64,000 nt of DNA from Aquimarina longa SW024 (GTDB lineage: Bacteria; Bacteroidota; Bacteroidia; Flavobacteriales; Flavobacteriaceae), in the NCBI RefSeq assembly GCF_001401755.1, contig NZ_KQ474099.1:251926-315925 (forward strand), written 5' to 3'. Positions 52,990-62,817 of the stretch are shown here, in pieces. Each line of letters opens with the position of its first letter. The first letter of the stretch is position 1. Made by a program: the position numbers and the translations under genes. Under the pieces are notes generated by a model. That model was not told the origin of the DNA, did not search any database, and saw only the letters and a program-made list of their open reading frames with translations.

Positions 52990-53649
52990 ATGCCTAAAAT
53001 TATTCCTAATAAAACACCTATAGCTGTTAAGAGAGTGTTCTCTACATATATCTGGGACTTTTATGTTAAAAATGAAAAGAAACTGTACTTAACCTTTGAT
53101 GATGGCCCAATACCTGAGGTTACTGAATTTATTTTAGAAAAACTAGATCAATACAATGCTAAAGCCACATTTTTTTGTATCGGTGATAATATCAAAAAGC
53201 ATCCTGCTATTTTTCATAAAATTTTATCAGACGGGCATACTATAGGAAACCACACAAAAAACCATATCAAGGCATGGAAAAACAGCCTAGAGGTATATTT
53301 AAAAAATGTTATAGATTGCCAAAATTTAATGCTAGAACATACTACTCCTTCTAATCCTAATATACAACAAATATTCAGACCTCCTTATGGTCAAATTAGC
53401 AAGAGTAAATTCAAGGCATTACAAAAGTTAGGATATAAAATTATACTTTGGGATGTATTATCAAAAGATTGGATACACAGTATATCTCCTGAGAAGTGCC
53501 TACAGAATGTAATTAAAAACGCGCAACAAGGTAGTATTATCGTTTTTCACGATAGCAAAAAAGCCTCTAAAAATCTCTCAGTAGTCTTACCCGAAGTTTT
53601 AGATTTTTTTACTAAAAAAGGATTCACTTTTGAAGCGATTAAGTTTTAA
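52990..53649 (+). CDS. Polysaccharide deacetylase family protein (NodB homology)
   Basis: A 219-residue product from ATG 52990. An ATG at 52939 would read through a strong terminator and is rejected. NodB motifs: YLTFDDGPIPEVTEF (motif 1, TFDDGP), HTIGNHTKNH (motif 2, H-x3-H metal ligands), FRPPYGQI (motif 3), ILWDVLSKDW (motif 4) and IIVFHDSKKA (motif 5). No signal peptide is clear, so a cytosolic or peripheral enzyme acting on an acetylated glycan is likely. It converges with the thioredoxin gene, overlapping its end by four bases. Confidence 0.9.
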   Translation: MPKIIPNKTPIAVKRVFSTYIWDFYVKNEKKLYLTFDDGPIPEVTEFILEKLDQYNAKATFFCIGDNIKKHPAIFHKILSDGHTIGNHTKNHIKAWKNSLEVYLKNVIDCQNLMLEHTTPSNPNIQQIFRPPYGQISKSKFKALQKLGYKIILWDVLSKDWIHSISPEKCLQNVIKNAQQGSIIVFHDSKKASKNLSVVLPEVLDFFTKKGFTFEAIKF

Positions 53650-53948
53650 ACAAACTCTTTCATAAGACCAATTAATGTATTAGCATCTTGTTCTCCACTT
53701 TGCCTCCATACCATTTCTCCTTCTTTATAAATCATTAACGTAGGGAGTCCTTTAATTCGTAAAGCTGTAGCTAATTCTTCATTTTTATCTACATCAATCT
53801 TCACAACTTTTCCTTTATCTCCAAGTGCTGCTGCCACATCTCTTAATACAGGATGCATTGCAAGAGAAGGCTCATTCCATTCTGTGAAAAAATCCAGCAA
53901 AACAGGTACTTCAATACTTATGATATCTCCAAACTTTGACATGTTCAA
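53646..53948 (-). CDS. Thioredoxin-like protein lacking the catalytic cysteines
   Basis: The 100-residue protein has the thioredoxin fold (VPVLLDFFTEWNEPS, VVKIDVDKNEELATALRIKGLPTLMIYKEGEMVWRQSGE) with the cis-proline loop KGLPT intact. The WCGPC active site is replaced by WNEPS, and there is no cysteine in the whole chain. It cannot do thiol exchange; a chaperone or scaffold role is more likely. Similar cysteine-poor thioredoxin relatives exist in Flavobacteriia as I recall, so it is probably not a simple decay product. Confidence 0.85.
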   Translation of the reverse strand: MNMSKFGDIISIEVPVLLDFFTEWNEPSLAMHPVLRDVAAALGDKGKVVKIDVDKNEELATALRIKGLPTLMIYKEGEMVWRQSGEQDANTLIGLMKEFV

Positions 53949-54015
53949 AAACTTTTATGTTTAGGTCGTTTATAATTGACCATTATACAATTGTAAATAT
54001 AACACTTTCTACGAA

Positions 54016-55254
54016 TTAAGAAGGTTTAACACCTTTCCTCAATTCGATTACCGTAATTTCTGGCCATATCCCTACTCTTCCTGGAAAAGCATGAAATCCA
54101 AATCCTCTGTTTACATTAAGATAGCGTCCCATTTCATCATAGATACCTGCCCACTGTTTATACACATATTGTACAGGACTCCATTGAAAAACCCCTGGAA
54201 TTTCGATCCCAAATTGAAACCCATGTGTATGACCACTTAATGTGAGATGATAATGATTAGAATGCTTCTTTACCTCATGCTCCCAATGAGAAGGGTCATG
54301 ACTCAATAAAATCTTAAAATCTTCTTTATCTACTTTTTCAGAAGCTTTTGCTAAATCTCCTGCTTTTTTAAAATTATGTCCCCAATTCTCAACTCCTATT
54401 ATCGCAATACGCTCTCCCTCCTTTTCTATAAACGCACTATCATTAAGTAACAGATTAAAATCAATTTTAGTATGGATATTTTTTATGGCTTCAAAATTTG
54501 CTTCTTTTTCTTCATCACTATCCCAAGTAACATACTCCCCATAATCATGATTCCCTAAAACAGAATACTTTCCGTACTTAGGAGTCCTAATTCGTTTAAA
54601 AGTATCTATCCAGTCATTCATTTCCTCTGCCACAGTATTTACGATATCTCCTGTAAAAAGTAGTATATCTGTCTCTTGTTCATTAATTAAATCTACTGCA
54701 TATTCTATTTTTGATACATCATCAAAACTCCCTGAATGAATATCAGAAATCTGAGTAATTCGAAAATTATCAAATACTTTGGGGAGATTCTCAAAGTATA
54801 ATACATGTTGTATGACTTTAAAATTATATTTACCTCTAAAAATACCATGTAATAAACCTGCAAATGGTATAGCCGCAATCCCAAGTGCTAACTGACTTAT
54901 AAACTTTCTACGATCAGGCATAGATCGGGTTTCAGTTTCTTTAGAAAAGATTCCTGTCAGATAATTATATCCGACTATGCAACACCTAATAATATCTTCT
55001 CCAAACAAAAATAATATCATAACTAGTTTTGGCACTAAAGTAAGTAATAGCATTGCACTCGCTCGTAAGGTATACTTTGTAGGGCCAACACTACGATCAT
55101 AATTTGCAAAAACATAAATTGCATATCCTAAAATGCATAATGATACTACAAAATACCCTATTTGTATCCATTGATTTTTAGTAACAGTCCTAATTGCTTG
55201 ATAGGCATAAACTTCAATAATTAGATACAAAATTATAGGAATTATCCAACGCAT
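54016..55254 (-). CDS. Membrane-anchored metallophosphoesterase
   Basis: A 412-residue protein with three or four N-terminal membrane helices (~1-95), a further helix at ~125-145, and a calcineurin-type phosphoesterase domain. Its metal motifs are ITQISDIHSGSFDD (D-x-H), LLFTGDIVNT (G-D), YSVLGNHDYG (G-N-H-D), LLSHDPSHW and LSGHTHGFQFG (G-H-x-H), all intact. Domain order matches the YaeI/UDP-diacylglucosamine hydrolase-like integral membrane group. The substrate is unknown. Transcribed on the minus strand before the thioredoxin-like gene. Confidence 0.88.
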   Translation of the reverse strand: MRWIIPIILYLIIEVYAYQAIRTVTKNQWIQIGYFVVSLCILGYAIYVFANYDRSVGPTKYTLRASAMLLLTLVPKLVMILFLFGEDIIRCCIVGYNYLTGIFSKETETRSMPDRRKFISQLALGIAAIPFAGLLHGIFRGKYNFKVIQHVLYFENLPKVFDNFRITQISDIHSGSFDDVSKIEYAVDLINEQETDILLFTGDIVNTVAEEMNDWIDTFKRIRTPKYGKYSVLGNHDYGEYVTWDSDEEKEANFEAIKNIHTKIDFNLLLNDSAFIEKEGERIAIIGVENWGHNFKKAGDLAKASEKVDKEDFKILLSHDPSHWEHEVKKHSNHYHLTLSGHTHGFQFGIEIPGVFQWSPVQYVYKQWAGIYDEMGRYLNVNRGFGFHAFPGRVGIWPEITVIELRKGVKPS

Positions 55255-55681
55255 AATATATTTTCAAATTTAATTACCTAAACAAAACTATACCTCCTTT
55301 TTAATTCATAATCATTTTTTAAGTAAATATTAACGATAAATAAATTTTAGCCTTTAAAACAGGCAAAATCAAAGGTATAATCGCTATAAATCTTAACATT
55401 TTCTTTTAGAAGTCTAATTTTTATTTGTAACTTCGTTTTGTATTTCCTTTTGAAGGGTTAATATTAATTAAAAAAATCAAACACTATATATAAAAAATTA
55501 CTACCGTATTTATAGCAGTTGATACATTGTTATCAATTTTATTTTGGGGCGAAATGCCGTCAGTTTTTGACGGCATTTCTTTTTTTATTTTTATTGAACT
55601 TATCATATTTATTATAATTTTTAAAGCCTATTTAATTAATCTTCTTTTTATATTGCATTTCTAAAAAAATCAATTCCTATT
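55255..55681. other. Spacer with an orphan plus-strand terminator; possible small RNA
   Basis: No protein gene. A strong terminator (AAATGCCGTCA/TGACGGCATTT, five-base loop, 55552-55578, then a T-rich run) points in the plus direction although no plus-strand gene lies upstream (the metallophosphoesterase starts at 55254 on the other strand). A short RNA beginning somewhere in ~55400-55480 would explain it; TAACTTCG near 55428 is one base from TAnnTTTG. polA would then start from a promoter after 55590. Confidence 0.45.
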
Positions 55682-58501
55682 ATGTCACAAAAACGTCTCT
55701 TCCTTCTGGATGCTTTCGCTCTAATTTTTCGAGGATATTACGCACTTATCAAAAATCCAAGAATAAATTCTAAAGGTCAAGACACCTCTGCTATACTAGG
55801 TTTTGTAAACTCTTTATTTGATGTCATAAAAAGAGAAAAACCCGATCACCTGGCTGTTGCTTTTGATAAACAAGGAAGTAAAGATAGACTAGAAATTTTC
55901 CCAGAATACAAAGCCAATCGCGACGAAACCCCAGAGGCAATTAAAATTGCAGTGCCTATAATACAAGAAATCTTAAAAGCTATGCATATCCCAATCATAG
56001 AACTTGCGGGTGTAGAAGCTGATGATTTAATAGGAACTATTGCAAAACAAGCTGAAAAAGAAGGATATCAAACCTATATGGTAACACCAGATAAGGATTA
56101 TGCACAACTGGTGTCTGAAAATATTTTTATGTATCGCCCTGCCAGAATGGGGAATGGTATCGAAATCTGGGGAATACCCGAAGTGCAAAAAAGATTCGAA
56201 GTAGAAAGACCTGAGCAAGTCATTGATTATCTAGGGATGATGGGAGATGCTGTAGATAACATCCCTGGACTCCCAGGAGTTGGTGATAAAACAGCTAAAA
56301 AATTCATTGCAGAATATGGCTCCATGGAAGGATTATTAGCAAATACCGATAAACTGAAAGGTAAAATGAAAGAAAAAGTAGAGGCAAATGCAGAATTAGG
56401 TCTTCTTTCTAAAAAATTGGCTACTATCATTATAGATTGTGACGTAAACTTTAATGCAGAGAACTACGAACTTACAGAACCTGACACAAAAAAAGTACAT
56501 GAAATTTTTGAAGAGTTAGAATTCAGAAGACTTACAGATCAATTTGTTAAGATTTTTTCTAATGAAGAAACACCTAATACCCAAAATAGTTCATCCCAAA
56601 AAAAGAAAACACCACAGGCAGGAGCAGGACAGTTTTCATTATTTGAAGGAAATGAAAATACATCCGAAACAACTAATTTTTCTAGTAAGAAAACAATAGT
56701 TAATACCGAGCACTTCTACCAAAGTATCGCTCCAGGAATGGCTATGAAATTATTTTTGCAAAACGTACTAAAACAAAAAAATGTATGTTTTGATACCGAA
56801 ACCACCGGACTTAACCCTCTTACTGCCGAATTAGTAGGAATTGCGTTCTCTTGGGAAGCCGGAAAAGGGTTCTACACACCTTTCCCCGAAGATCGTAACG
56901 AGGCACAAGAGCTAATAGAGCAACTACGACCTTTCTTTGAAAATGAACACATTACAAAAATTGGTCAAAATTTAAAATATGACATCAAAGTATTAGCAAA
57001 ATACAATATAGAAGTAAAAGGAGCATTATTTGATACCATGCTAGCGCACTATCTTATCAATCCTGATATGAGGCACAATATGGATGTGCTTGCAGAAACA
57101 TATCTTAACTATACTCCTGTATCGATTACAGAATTAATTGGAAAAAAAGGAAAAAATCAATTATCTTTTAGACAAGTACCTCTTGATAAGCAAACCGAAT
57201 ATGCTGTAGAAGATGCAGATATTACCTTTCAACTAAGAGAACATTTCGCTCCTGAACTCGTAGAAGCTAAAACAGTTTCTCTATTTGAAGATATCGAAAC
57301 TCCATTACTCAGAGTTCTAGCAGATATGGAAATTGAAGGTATTAATTTGGATAAAGAATTCTTACAATCTCTTTCTAAAGAACTTGACAATGATATCAAA
57401 ATATTAGAAAACAAAATATATACCGAAGCAGGTGAAGAGTTCAATATTGCCTCCCCAAAACAACTAGGGGTTATTTTATTTGAAAAAATGAAACTGGTAG
57501 ACAAACCAAAAAAAACAAAGACTGGTCAATATTCAACAGCAGAAGATGTATTATCTTATTTAGCCAAAGATCATGAGATCATTCAAAACATACTAGAATT
57601 TCGTGGTTTATCAAAACTAAAAAGCACCTATATCGATGCACTACCAACACAAGTTAATGAAACATCTGGTCATGTACATACTGATTATATGCAAACTGTG
57701 GCAGCTACTGGTCGATTAAGTTCTAACAATCCTAATTTACAGAATATCCCTATTCGTACAGAAAGAGGTCGACAGGTAAGAAAAGCATTTATTCCTAGAA
57801 GTAACGAATATACATTACTTGCAGCAGATTATTCGCAGATAGAATTACGAATTATTGCAGCACTAAGTAAAGAAGAGACTATGATCGAAGCTTTTAAAAA
57901 TGGAGAAGATATTCATGCTTCTACTGCAGCAAAGGTATTTAATGTTTCTCTAGAAGAAGTTACCAGAGAACAGCGTAGCAATGCAAAAACGGTAAATTTT
58001 GGAATCATCTATGGTGTTTCTGCCTTTGGGTTAAGCAATCAGACAAACCTTTCTCGTAGTGAAGCTAAAGAATTAATAGACACCTACTACAAAACCTACC
58101 CTAAGCTACGTAATTATATGAGCGAGCAAGTTGATTTTGCTAGAGATAATGGATATGTCCAAACAGTTTTAGGAAGACGTAGATACCTTAAAAATATTAA
58201 TTCTGCTAATGCCATTGTAAGAGGTGCTGCAGAACGAAATGCAGTTAATGCTCCTATCCAAGGGAGCGCTGCTGATATTATCAAAATCGCAATGATTAAC
58301 ATTCATAAAAAACTAAAAGAAGGGAATTACAAAACAAAAATGCTACTTCAAGTACATGATGAATTGGTATTTGATGTTTATAAACCTGAATTAGAAACCA
58401 TTAAGACTTTAATAAAGACCGAAATGGAAAATGCATATATCCTAGAAGTACCATTAGACGTTGATATGGGATTAGGTAATAATTGGCTAGAAGCGCATTA
58501 A
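55682..58501 (+). CDS. polA: DNA polymerase I
   Basis: Okazaki fragment processing and repair synthesis. The 939-residue enzyme has three parts: the 5'-3' exonuclease (~1-300; LFLLDAFALIFRGYYAL, GVEADDLIGT, GDAVDNIPGLPGVGDKTA), a 3'-5' exonuclease with intact catalytic acids (CFDTETTGLNPL near 370, and later DADITFQL), and the polymerase. Polymerase motifs are TGRLSSNNPNLQNIPIRT, ADYSQIELRIIAALS (motif A), the O helix with NAKTVNFGIIYG, and VHDELVFDV (motif C). The proofreading motif is complete, unlike in some Firmicutes. Phe at the ddNTP-discriminating O-helix position, as in E. coli. ATG start with normal length. Confidence 0.97.
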   Translation: MSQKRLFLLDAFALIFRGYYALIKNPRINSKGQDTSAILGFVNSLFDVIKREKPDHLAVAFDKQGSKDRLEIFPEYKANRDETPEAIKIAVPIIQEILKAMHIPIIELAGVEADDLIGTIAKQAEKEGYQTYMVTPDKDYAQLVSENIFMYRPARMGNGIEIWGIPEVQKRFEVERPEQVIDYLGMMGDAVDNIPGLPGVGDKTAKKFIAEYGSMEGLLANTDKLKGKMKEKVEANAELGLLSKKLATIIIDCDVNFNAENYELTEPDTKKVHEIFEELEFRRLTDQFVKIFSNEETPNTQNSSSQKKKTPQAGAGQFSLFEGNENTSETTNFSSKKTIVNTEHFYQSIAPGMAMKLFLQNVLKQKNVCFDTETTGLNPLTAELVGIAFSWEAGKGFYTPFPEDRNEAQELIEQLRPFFENEHITKIGQNLKYDIKVLAKYNIEVKGALFDTMLAHYLINPDMRHNMDVLAETYLNYTPVSITELIGKKGKNQLSFRQVPLDKQTEYAVEDADITFQLREHFAPELVEAKTVSLFEDIETPLLRVLADMEIEGINLDKEFLQSLSKELDNDIKILENKIYTEAGEEFNIASPKQLGVILFEKMKLVDKPKKTKTGQYSTAEDVLSYLAKDHEIIQNILEFRGLSKLKSTYIDALPTQVNETSGHVHTDYMQTVAATGRLSSNNPNLQNIPIRTERGRQVRKAFIPRSNEYTLLAADYSQIELRIIAALSKEETMIEAFKNGEDIHASTAAKVFNVSLEEVTREQRSNAKTVNFGIIYGVSAFGLSNQTNLSRSEAKELIDTYYKTYPKLRNYMSEQVDFARDNGYVQTVLGRRRYLKNINSANAIVRGAAERNAVNAPIQGSAADIIKIAMINIHKKLKEGNYKTKMLLQVHDELVFDVYKPELETIKTLIKTEMENAYILEVPLDVDMGLGNNWLEAH

Positions 58502-58848
58502 ACCGGCATAAAGTAATTATTTTCGGTAGTGTCCAACATACTACAGCAGGTATTAATTTAACAGTTAACAATCCTGAAAAATCTACACGAAGCTTTAATT
58601 TTTCAATTAACATCAATAATTATGCTATTGTTTCTGACAACCATAAATATTTTACATTCTCAAGCTACTTATCAAATACTTCTAACAGAGCAACTAATTA
58701 CAATTTTAACCACGAAACGAATAATCTTACATTTTCATTCTCTTTTAATGTAACAGGATATAATAATTTACGTAATAACAATAAGATACTTTTTAGTTTA
58801 CACAGTAATCAACAACCTTGGAGCAAGCTCATGAGGGATTTAAACAAC
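58502..58848. other. Spacer after polA
   Basis: A frame is open on the plus strand from within the end of polA (TTG 58483) to 58851 without an ATG before its last residues. It is rich in Asn, Ser, Thr and Phe (FNFSININNYAIVSDNHKYF), with a beta-like alternating pattern. It could be a decayed gene that has lost its start. No ribosome-binding site or start is visible, so I do not call it as a gene. Confidence 0.3.
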
Positions 58849-58866
58849 TAAGCTCATTAGTTGTTT
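58841..58866. terminator. Bidirectional terminator between polA and the serine hydrolase
   Basis: AAACAACTAA pairs with TTAGTTGTTT around GCTCA; T run on the plus strand. The stop codon of the minus-strand hydrolase is inside the stem. Confidence 0.7.
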
Positions 58867-60053
58867 TTAAATGCATCCATATAAAAATCATAATAATTTA
58901 AAAAAGTTGGAATTACAGGACCATTAAATGAATTAGGACTATTAAACAATACACAGATCCCGATACCATTATCAGGATCAATTAATAACTGTGTCTTATA
59001 CTGATTAACATTACCTCCATGATACACAACTCTTCTACCTCGATAATCCAAAACTCGCCACCCCATAGCATAGTATGAATCAGTAACACCATCCCATAGG
59101 TTAACATAGGTATCTTTAGTGCTCGTACAAACAACAGGATTAAAAATATCCTTAAGACTATTTTTAGAAATAATATCAGGACGATACCCTAGTAATACCT
59201 TTAAATACTCTCCCATATCAGAAATAGATGCATTAACTCCTCCTGCTGCTGCTACATTATAATAGTTTTTGTGGAGTTTATCTAATCTATATTTCTTTGA
59301 ATAATGATTATATGAGTGCGGTAATGCTACATTAGTATTATTTTTTATTGCAGAAAAAGTACTAGATGCACTCTCCATTCCTGCTGGATCAAACACTCTT
59401 TCTTTAAGAAGGGTTTCAAAAGGTTGTTCTGTACGCTTCTCCATAATTTTCTCTACCACCGAAAACATTGCATTTTGATACTCATAATCCGTTCCTTCTC
59501 TGGCAACAACTCCTTTTTGTTTAAAATTGCTAATAATATATTCTAAAGACAGTCCCTTATGTATCAAATTTGTGTATGTATACTTATAAAGTCCTGTCGT
59601 ATGAGATAATAAGTGTCGTACCGTAAGTCTATCTGCTTGCTCTCTATTTTTTAAATCAAATTTTTTTAATGCCTTTTTAATTTTTTGCTCCCATTGCAAC
59701 TCATCATGATCTATCAGGTTTCCTGCAAGAACTGCTGTCACCCCTTTAGACAAACTAGCAATCCTAAAAACAGTATGTACATCAATAGAATCCCGTGTAT
59801 GGATTTCTTTTACTCCAAAACCTTTTTTATACACAACAGTAGAATCTTTTACAATTACAATAGCCGCTCCTGGGCATTCTGAAATATTAAAATTAGTAGT
59901 AAAAAACTTATCATAATGCTCTAAAAAAAACGACAAAGAATCTTTCTTTGACACTTTAGCCTCTTCTTTAACTATGCTTACCTTTTCTTTAGGTTTTGAT
60001 GTCTGACATGCTACTACAAAAATTGCTATAGCTATTATATAAAAACACTTCAT
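58857..60053 (-). CDS. Lipoprotein serine hydrolase of the beta-lactamase (class C/PBP4*) family
   Basis: About 398 residues from ATG 60053 (MKCFYIIAIAIFVVAC, lipobox VVAC); the frame is open to 60134, but the added 27 codons would precede the signal peptide and are rejected. Catalytic elements of PF00144 are present: SxxK in RIASLSKGVTAV, YxN in YEYQNAMFSVV, and HGG in VVYHGGNVNQYK in place of KTG. A peptidase or esterase of the periplasm or outer membrane; it need not confer antibiotic resistance. Preceded on the same strand by the DUF5916 gene with a ~70-base gap. Confidence 0.88.
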   Translation of the reverse strand: MKCFYIIAIAIFVVACQTSKPKEKVSIVKEEAKVSKKDSLSFFLEHYDKFFTTNFNISECPGAAIVIVKDSTVVYKKGFGVKEIHTRDSIDVHTVFRIASLSKGVTAVLAGNLIDHDELQWEQKIKKALKKFDLKNREQADRLTVRHLLSHTTGLYKYTYTNLIHKGLSLEYIISNFKQKGVVAREGTDYEYQNAMFSVVEKIMEKRTEQPFETLLKERVFDPAGMESASSTFSAIKNNTNVALPHSYNHYSKKYRLDKLHKNYYNVAAAGGVNASISDMGEYLKVLLGYRPDIISKNSLKDIFNPVVCTSTKDTYVNLWDGVTDSYYAMGWRVLDYRGRRVVYHGGNVNQYKTQLLIDPDNGIGICVLFNSPNSFNGPVIPTFLNYYDFYMDAFKNN

Positions 60054-60123
60054 ATTACGATACTCTATATTCTCGCAAAATACGTTTAAAATTATGTATT
60101 GTGTAAAAACTTTTTCAGAAACT

Positions 60124-62817
60124 TTATAATACAAACCTATAGGTTGCCTTAATCAGAAAAGTATTTTCTGGATGCCTATTCAGAATTTGATTATTCAAAC
60201 TTCTAAACAAACGATCTGATGGGGCCCCATCTCCAGTAATCCCTTGTGACCAAACTAAAAATATTTCAGAACCAGGGATATATTCCCATCGTAATACCAA
60301 ATTAGATCGAAACTGAACAAAAGCAAAATCAGGATCATCAAATGTATAATCTGTTACACCATCCCTATTCTCATCAACCGCATACTCATCATCCACAAAA
60401 GAAATTTGATCCTGTTCGTACAATGTTACTCGTTCATCAAGATTTTTAGCAATAGCATTATTTACATAATTAAAGTCTGTATACCTCCCTCTGGAGATAA
60501 AAGGTTGCCCATAATATTCAATCGTCAGATTAGGATTAACACTGTAGTTTAACCGTACACTGGCGCTTAAAGTCTGTTGATCTATTTTAGCCGTTATATA
60601 CCTAGCAGTACCATTAAAATCTTTTTCTGTAACATATTGTGTTCTATTTGGGTTTTCTTCAAACTCTGGATTTAAGGACACACTAAAAGCATTAAATGGC
60701 TGATATTGCAATCGTAGTACATATCTATTAAAAGAAAAATTGTTCTGCTGGGCCCTAGAACCATCATATCCAACAGTAAAATTAAATTTCTTCCTTTTAT
60801 CTGAACCAAAAAACAAGAAAGTGAAATTTTCATCAGAAAATCGCCATCTTGGTCCTCCTCTCAAAAATGTATTTATAAAAATGCGAGGCTTATGCCCTAA
60901 ACCTATTTCTGTCCACCAATTATTTTTATAATTTATATATCCCTTTAATCGATATTGAATTCGATTATAATTACCATCAAAATCAAAAGTTGAAAACTGA
61001 TTAAACTGAATATTAGCTCTTCTGTATAAATTAGTAGGTTTTAGAAAAAGATATCGCACATTAGCAAATTGTCTAATCTCATCTGCCTGACGTAAAAAAC
61101 CTACATCATTTAACTCTAATTCTGGCGAACGCCAAAAAACTCCGGTATTGTATCTCCAATTTCCTCCTCCAGACTTTCCACCCATCAATTTCCCTCCTGT
61201 TCCGGTTAATGAAGTTCGATTAACATCTAAACTTACATGACTAGCATCTACTCTCTGAAACAAATGAGTAAGTCCTTCTTGTGTTTCTTTAATTGCTTCT
61301 TTAGACCCCTCTACATGACTAGCGATAATATTTCCTTCCACAAAATACTTCCTATCATTCCAATTATGCCTAAAATCTAATCCTCCCGTATATGCTGATT
61401 TTCTAAGAAGATTTAGATTATTTTCCCTTGTTCCTTTTATTTCTGAAGTTTCATCTGTATTAGGATCATCTTCATCTATGGCAAACACATCGCCTAAATT
61501 TCTATTCGTAACCGTAAAGATTCCTCCAATAAATGAATTGCGTTTATTAAAATCTTTCTGAATTCTACTCACAAAATAATTCGTCATAGGCTCCACAATA
61601 GCCTCTCTCCTATTACCTAACTTATCCTCTATTTCTGCTATTTCTCTAGAGGTAACACTTTCTAAAACTCCAATAGACCATCCATTTTTAGTTTTTCCAC
61701 TAAATTTTGCCGCTCCTAGGATAGTCGTATTAGATGGTTTATTAATAAATTCATCATCTAACTCAGAAATTGTCCCTTGTGGAGCTCTACCTATTCTTCG
61801 GGAATAAAAAATATTATCCTGTCCATTAGCAAATCTATAATCAAATATATTTTTGTTTTCTACAAAAAACGGTCTCTGTTCTCTAAAAAAAACTTGAAAA
61901 CCATCTAATACTATCGTCGCAGGATCCGCTTCCACCTGTCCAAAATCAGGGTTAACCGTTAAATCCAACGTTAAATCATTAGTAACACCTATTTTTGCAT
62001 CTACCCCTCCATTAAGTTTAAAATCATCTCCTTTTCTAAAAGGGTTTCCTTTTTCCTCTGAGTATGTATCTAATTGTGTTACCAAAAATGGTTGAATTTC
62101 TAATTGTTTTTGTGGTTCGATATTAATCAATCCGTGTAATTCTCCAAACTCACTAATAAATCCAGACGCATCTCTAGGTATACGCTGCCATACAGACCGT
62201 TCGTCTTTACGAAAAAACATTCTACTCATCTGAAGTCCCCATATTTGCTCCTCTCTTTTCCCAAATTTCAATTGACTAAGTGGTATTTTAATTTCTGCTG
62301 TCCACCCTTCATCATCAATAGCACTTGCCGCATACCATATCGGATTCCAACTACTATCCCAGTTGCCTCCATTTTGTGAAACAAACTCGTCTCCCTTAAC
62401 ACCTGCTGCAGTAATTGTAAAAGAAAATCCTGTTCTTTTATCATGATATGTATCTAAAATCATTGTAATTCGATCTCCGGCAAAACCATCTCTCCTTGAC
62501 AATCTATTTTCAATCTTATCAGGCTCTGTATCATAGCATCGATAAGCTACATATAAGTTTTTTTGATCATATCCGATCTTAAATTTAGTTTTTTGACTTG
62601 GTGGAGTATTCTCATCAGGTTGACTTTCAATAAAACTCCCACTCCATTCCACCACGTCCCAACTAGGCTCATTAATCACTCCATCGATAATAGGTACATT
62701 ATCCTTATCAAAAAGTTTTGTATTATAAATTCTTTTTTTTAGCACACTAATAGAATCTTGCGCTATAATCACAATAGGAAACAGAAAAAATACCAAAAAA
62801 CCGGTATAATATCTCAT
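60124..62817 (-). CDS. DUF5916 outer-membrane protein with N-terminal family-9 carbohydrate-binding-like domain
   Basis: About 897 residues from ATG 62817 (MRYYTGFLVFFLFPIVIIAQ signal peptide; nine extra codons upstream rejected). Residues ~35-220 are a CBM9-like domain (PIIDGVINEPSWDVVEW, FKIGYDQKNLYVAYRCYD, EIKIPLSQLKFG). The remaining ~650 residues are DUF5916, with beta-barrel style strands (LTLDLTVNPDFGQVEADP, FFREQRPFFVENKNIF). The end, HPENTFLIKATYRFVL, finishes in an aromatic outer-membrane insertion signal. Probably an outer-membrane barrel linked to glycan or peptide use; transport role unproven. Confidence 0.88.
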   Translation of the reverse strand: MRYYTGFLVFFLFPIVIIAQDSISVLKKRIYNTKLFDKDNVPIIDGVINEPSWDVVEWSGSFIESQPDENTPPSQKTKFKIGYDQKNLYVAYRCYDTEPDKIENRLSRRDGFAGDRITMILDTYHDKRTGFSFTITAAGVKGDEFVSQNGGNWDSSWNPIWYAASAIDDEGWTAEIKIPLSQLKFGKREEQIWGLQMSRMFFRKDERSVWQRIPRDASGFISEFGELHGLINIEPQKQLEIQPFLVTQLDTYSEEKGNPFRKGDDFKLNGGVDAKIGVTNDLTLDLTVNPDFGQVEADPATIVLDGFQVFFREQRPFFVENKNIFDYRFANGQDNIFYSRRIGRAPQGTISELDDEFINKPSNTTILGAAKFSGKTKNGWSIGVLESVTSREIAEIEDKLGNRREAIVEPMTNYFVSRIQKDFNKRNSFIGGIFTVTNRNLGDVFAIDEDDPNTDETSEIKGTRENNLNLLRKSAYTGGLDFRHNWNDRKYFVEGNIIASHVEGSKEAIKETQEGLTHLFQRVDASHVSLDVNRTSLTGTGGKLMGGKSGGGNWRYNTGVFWRSPELELNDVGFLRQADEIRQFANVRYLFLKPTNLYRRANIQFNQFSTFDFDGNYNRIQYRLKGYINYKNNWWTEIGLGHKPRIFINTFLRGGPRWRFSDENFTFLFFGSDKRKKFNFTVGYDGSRAQQNNFSFNRYVLRLQYQPFNAFSVSLNPEFEENPNRTQYVTEKDFNGTARYITAKIDQQTLSASVRLNYSVNPNLTIEYYGQPFISRGRYTDFNYVNNAIAKNLDERVTLYEQDQISFVDDEYAVDENRDGVTDYTFDDPDFAFVQFRSNLVLRWEYIPGSEIFLVWSQGITGDGAPSDRLFRSLNNQILNRHPENTFLIKATYRFVL

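Noticed and set aside
58483..58851. 122-codon open frame overlapping the end of polA
   Set aside because: Starts with TTG inside polA, has no usable ATG, and composition is Asn/Ser/Phe-rich; it may be a gene remnant but cannot be supported as a gene.
60054..60134. Longer N-terminus for the serine hydrolase
   Set aside because: The extra 27 codons precede a clear lipoprotein signal peptide, which must be at the N-terminus to function.
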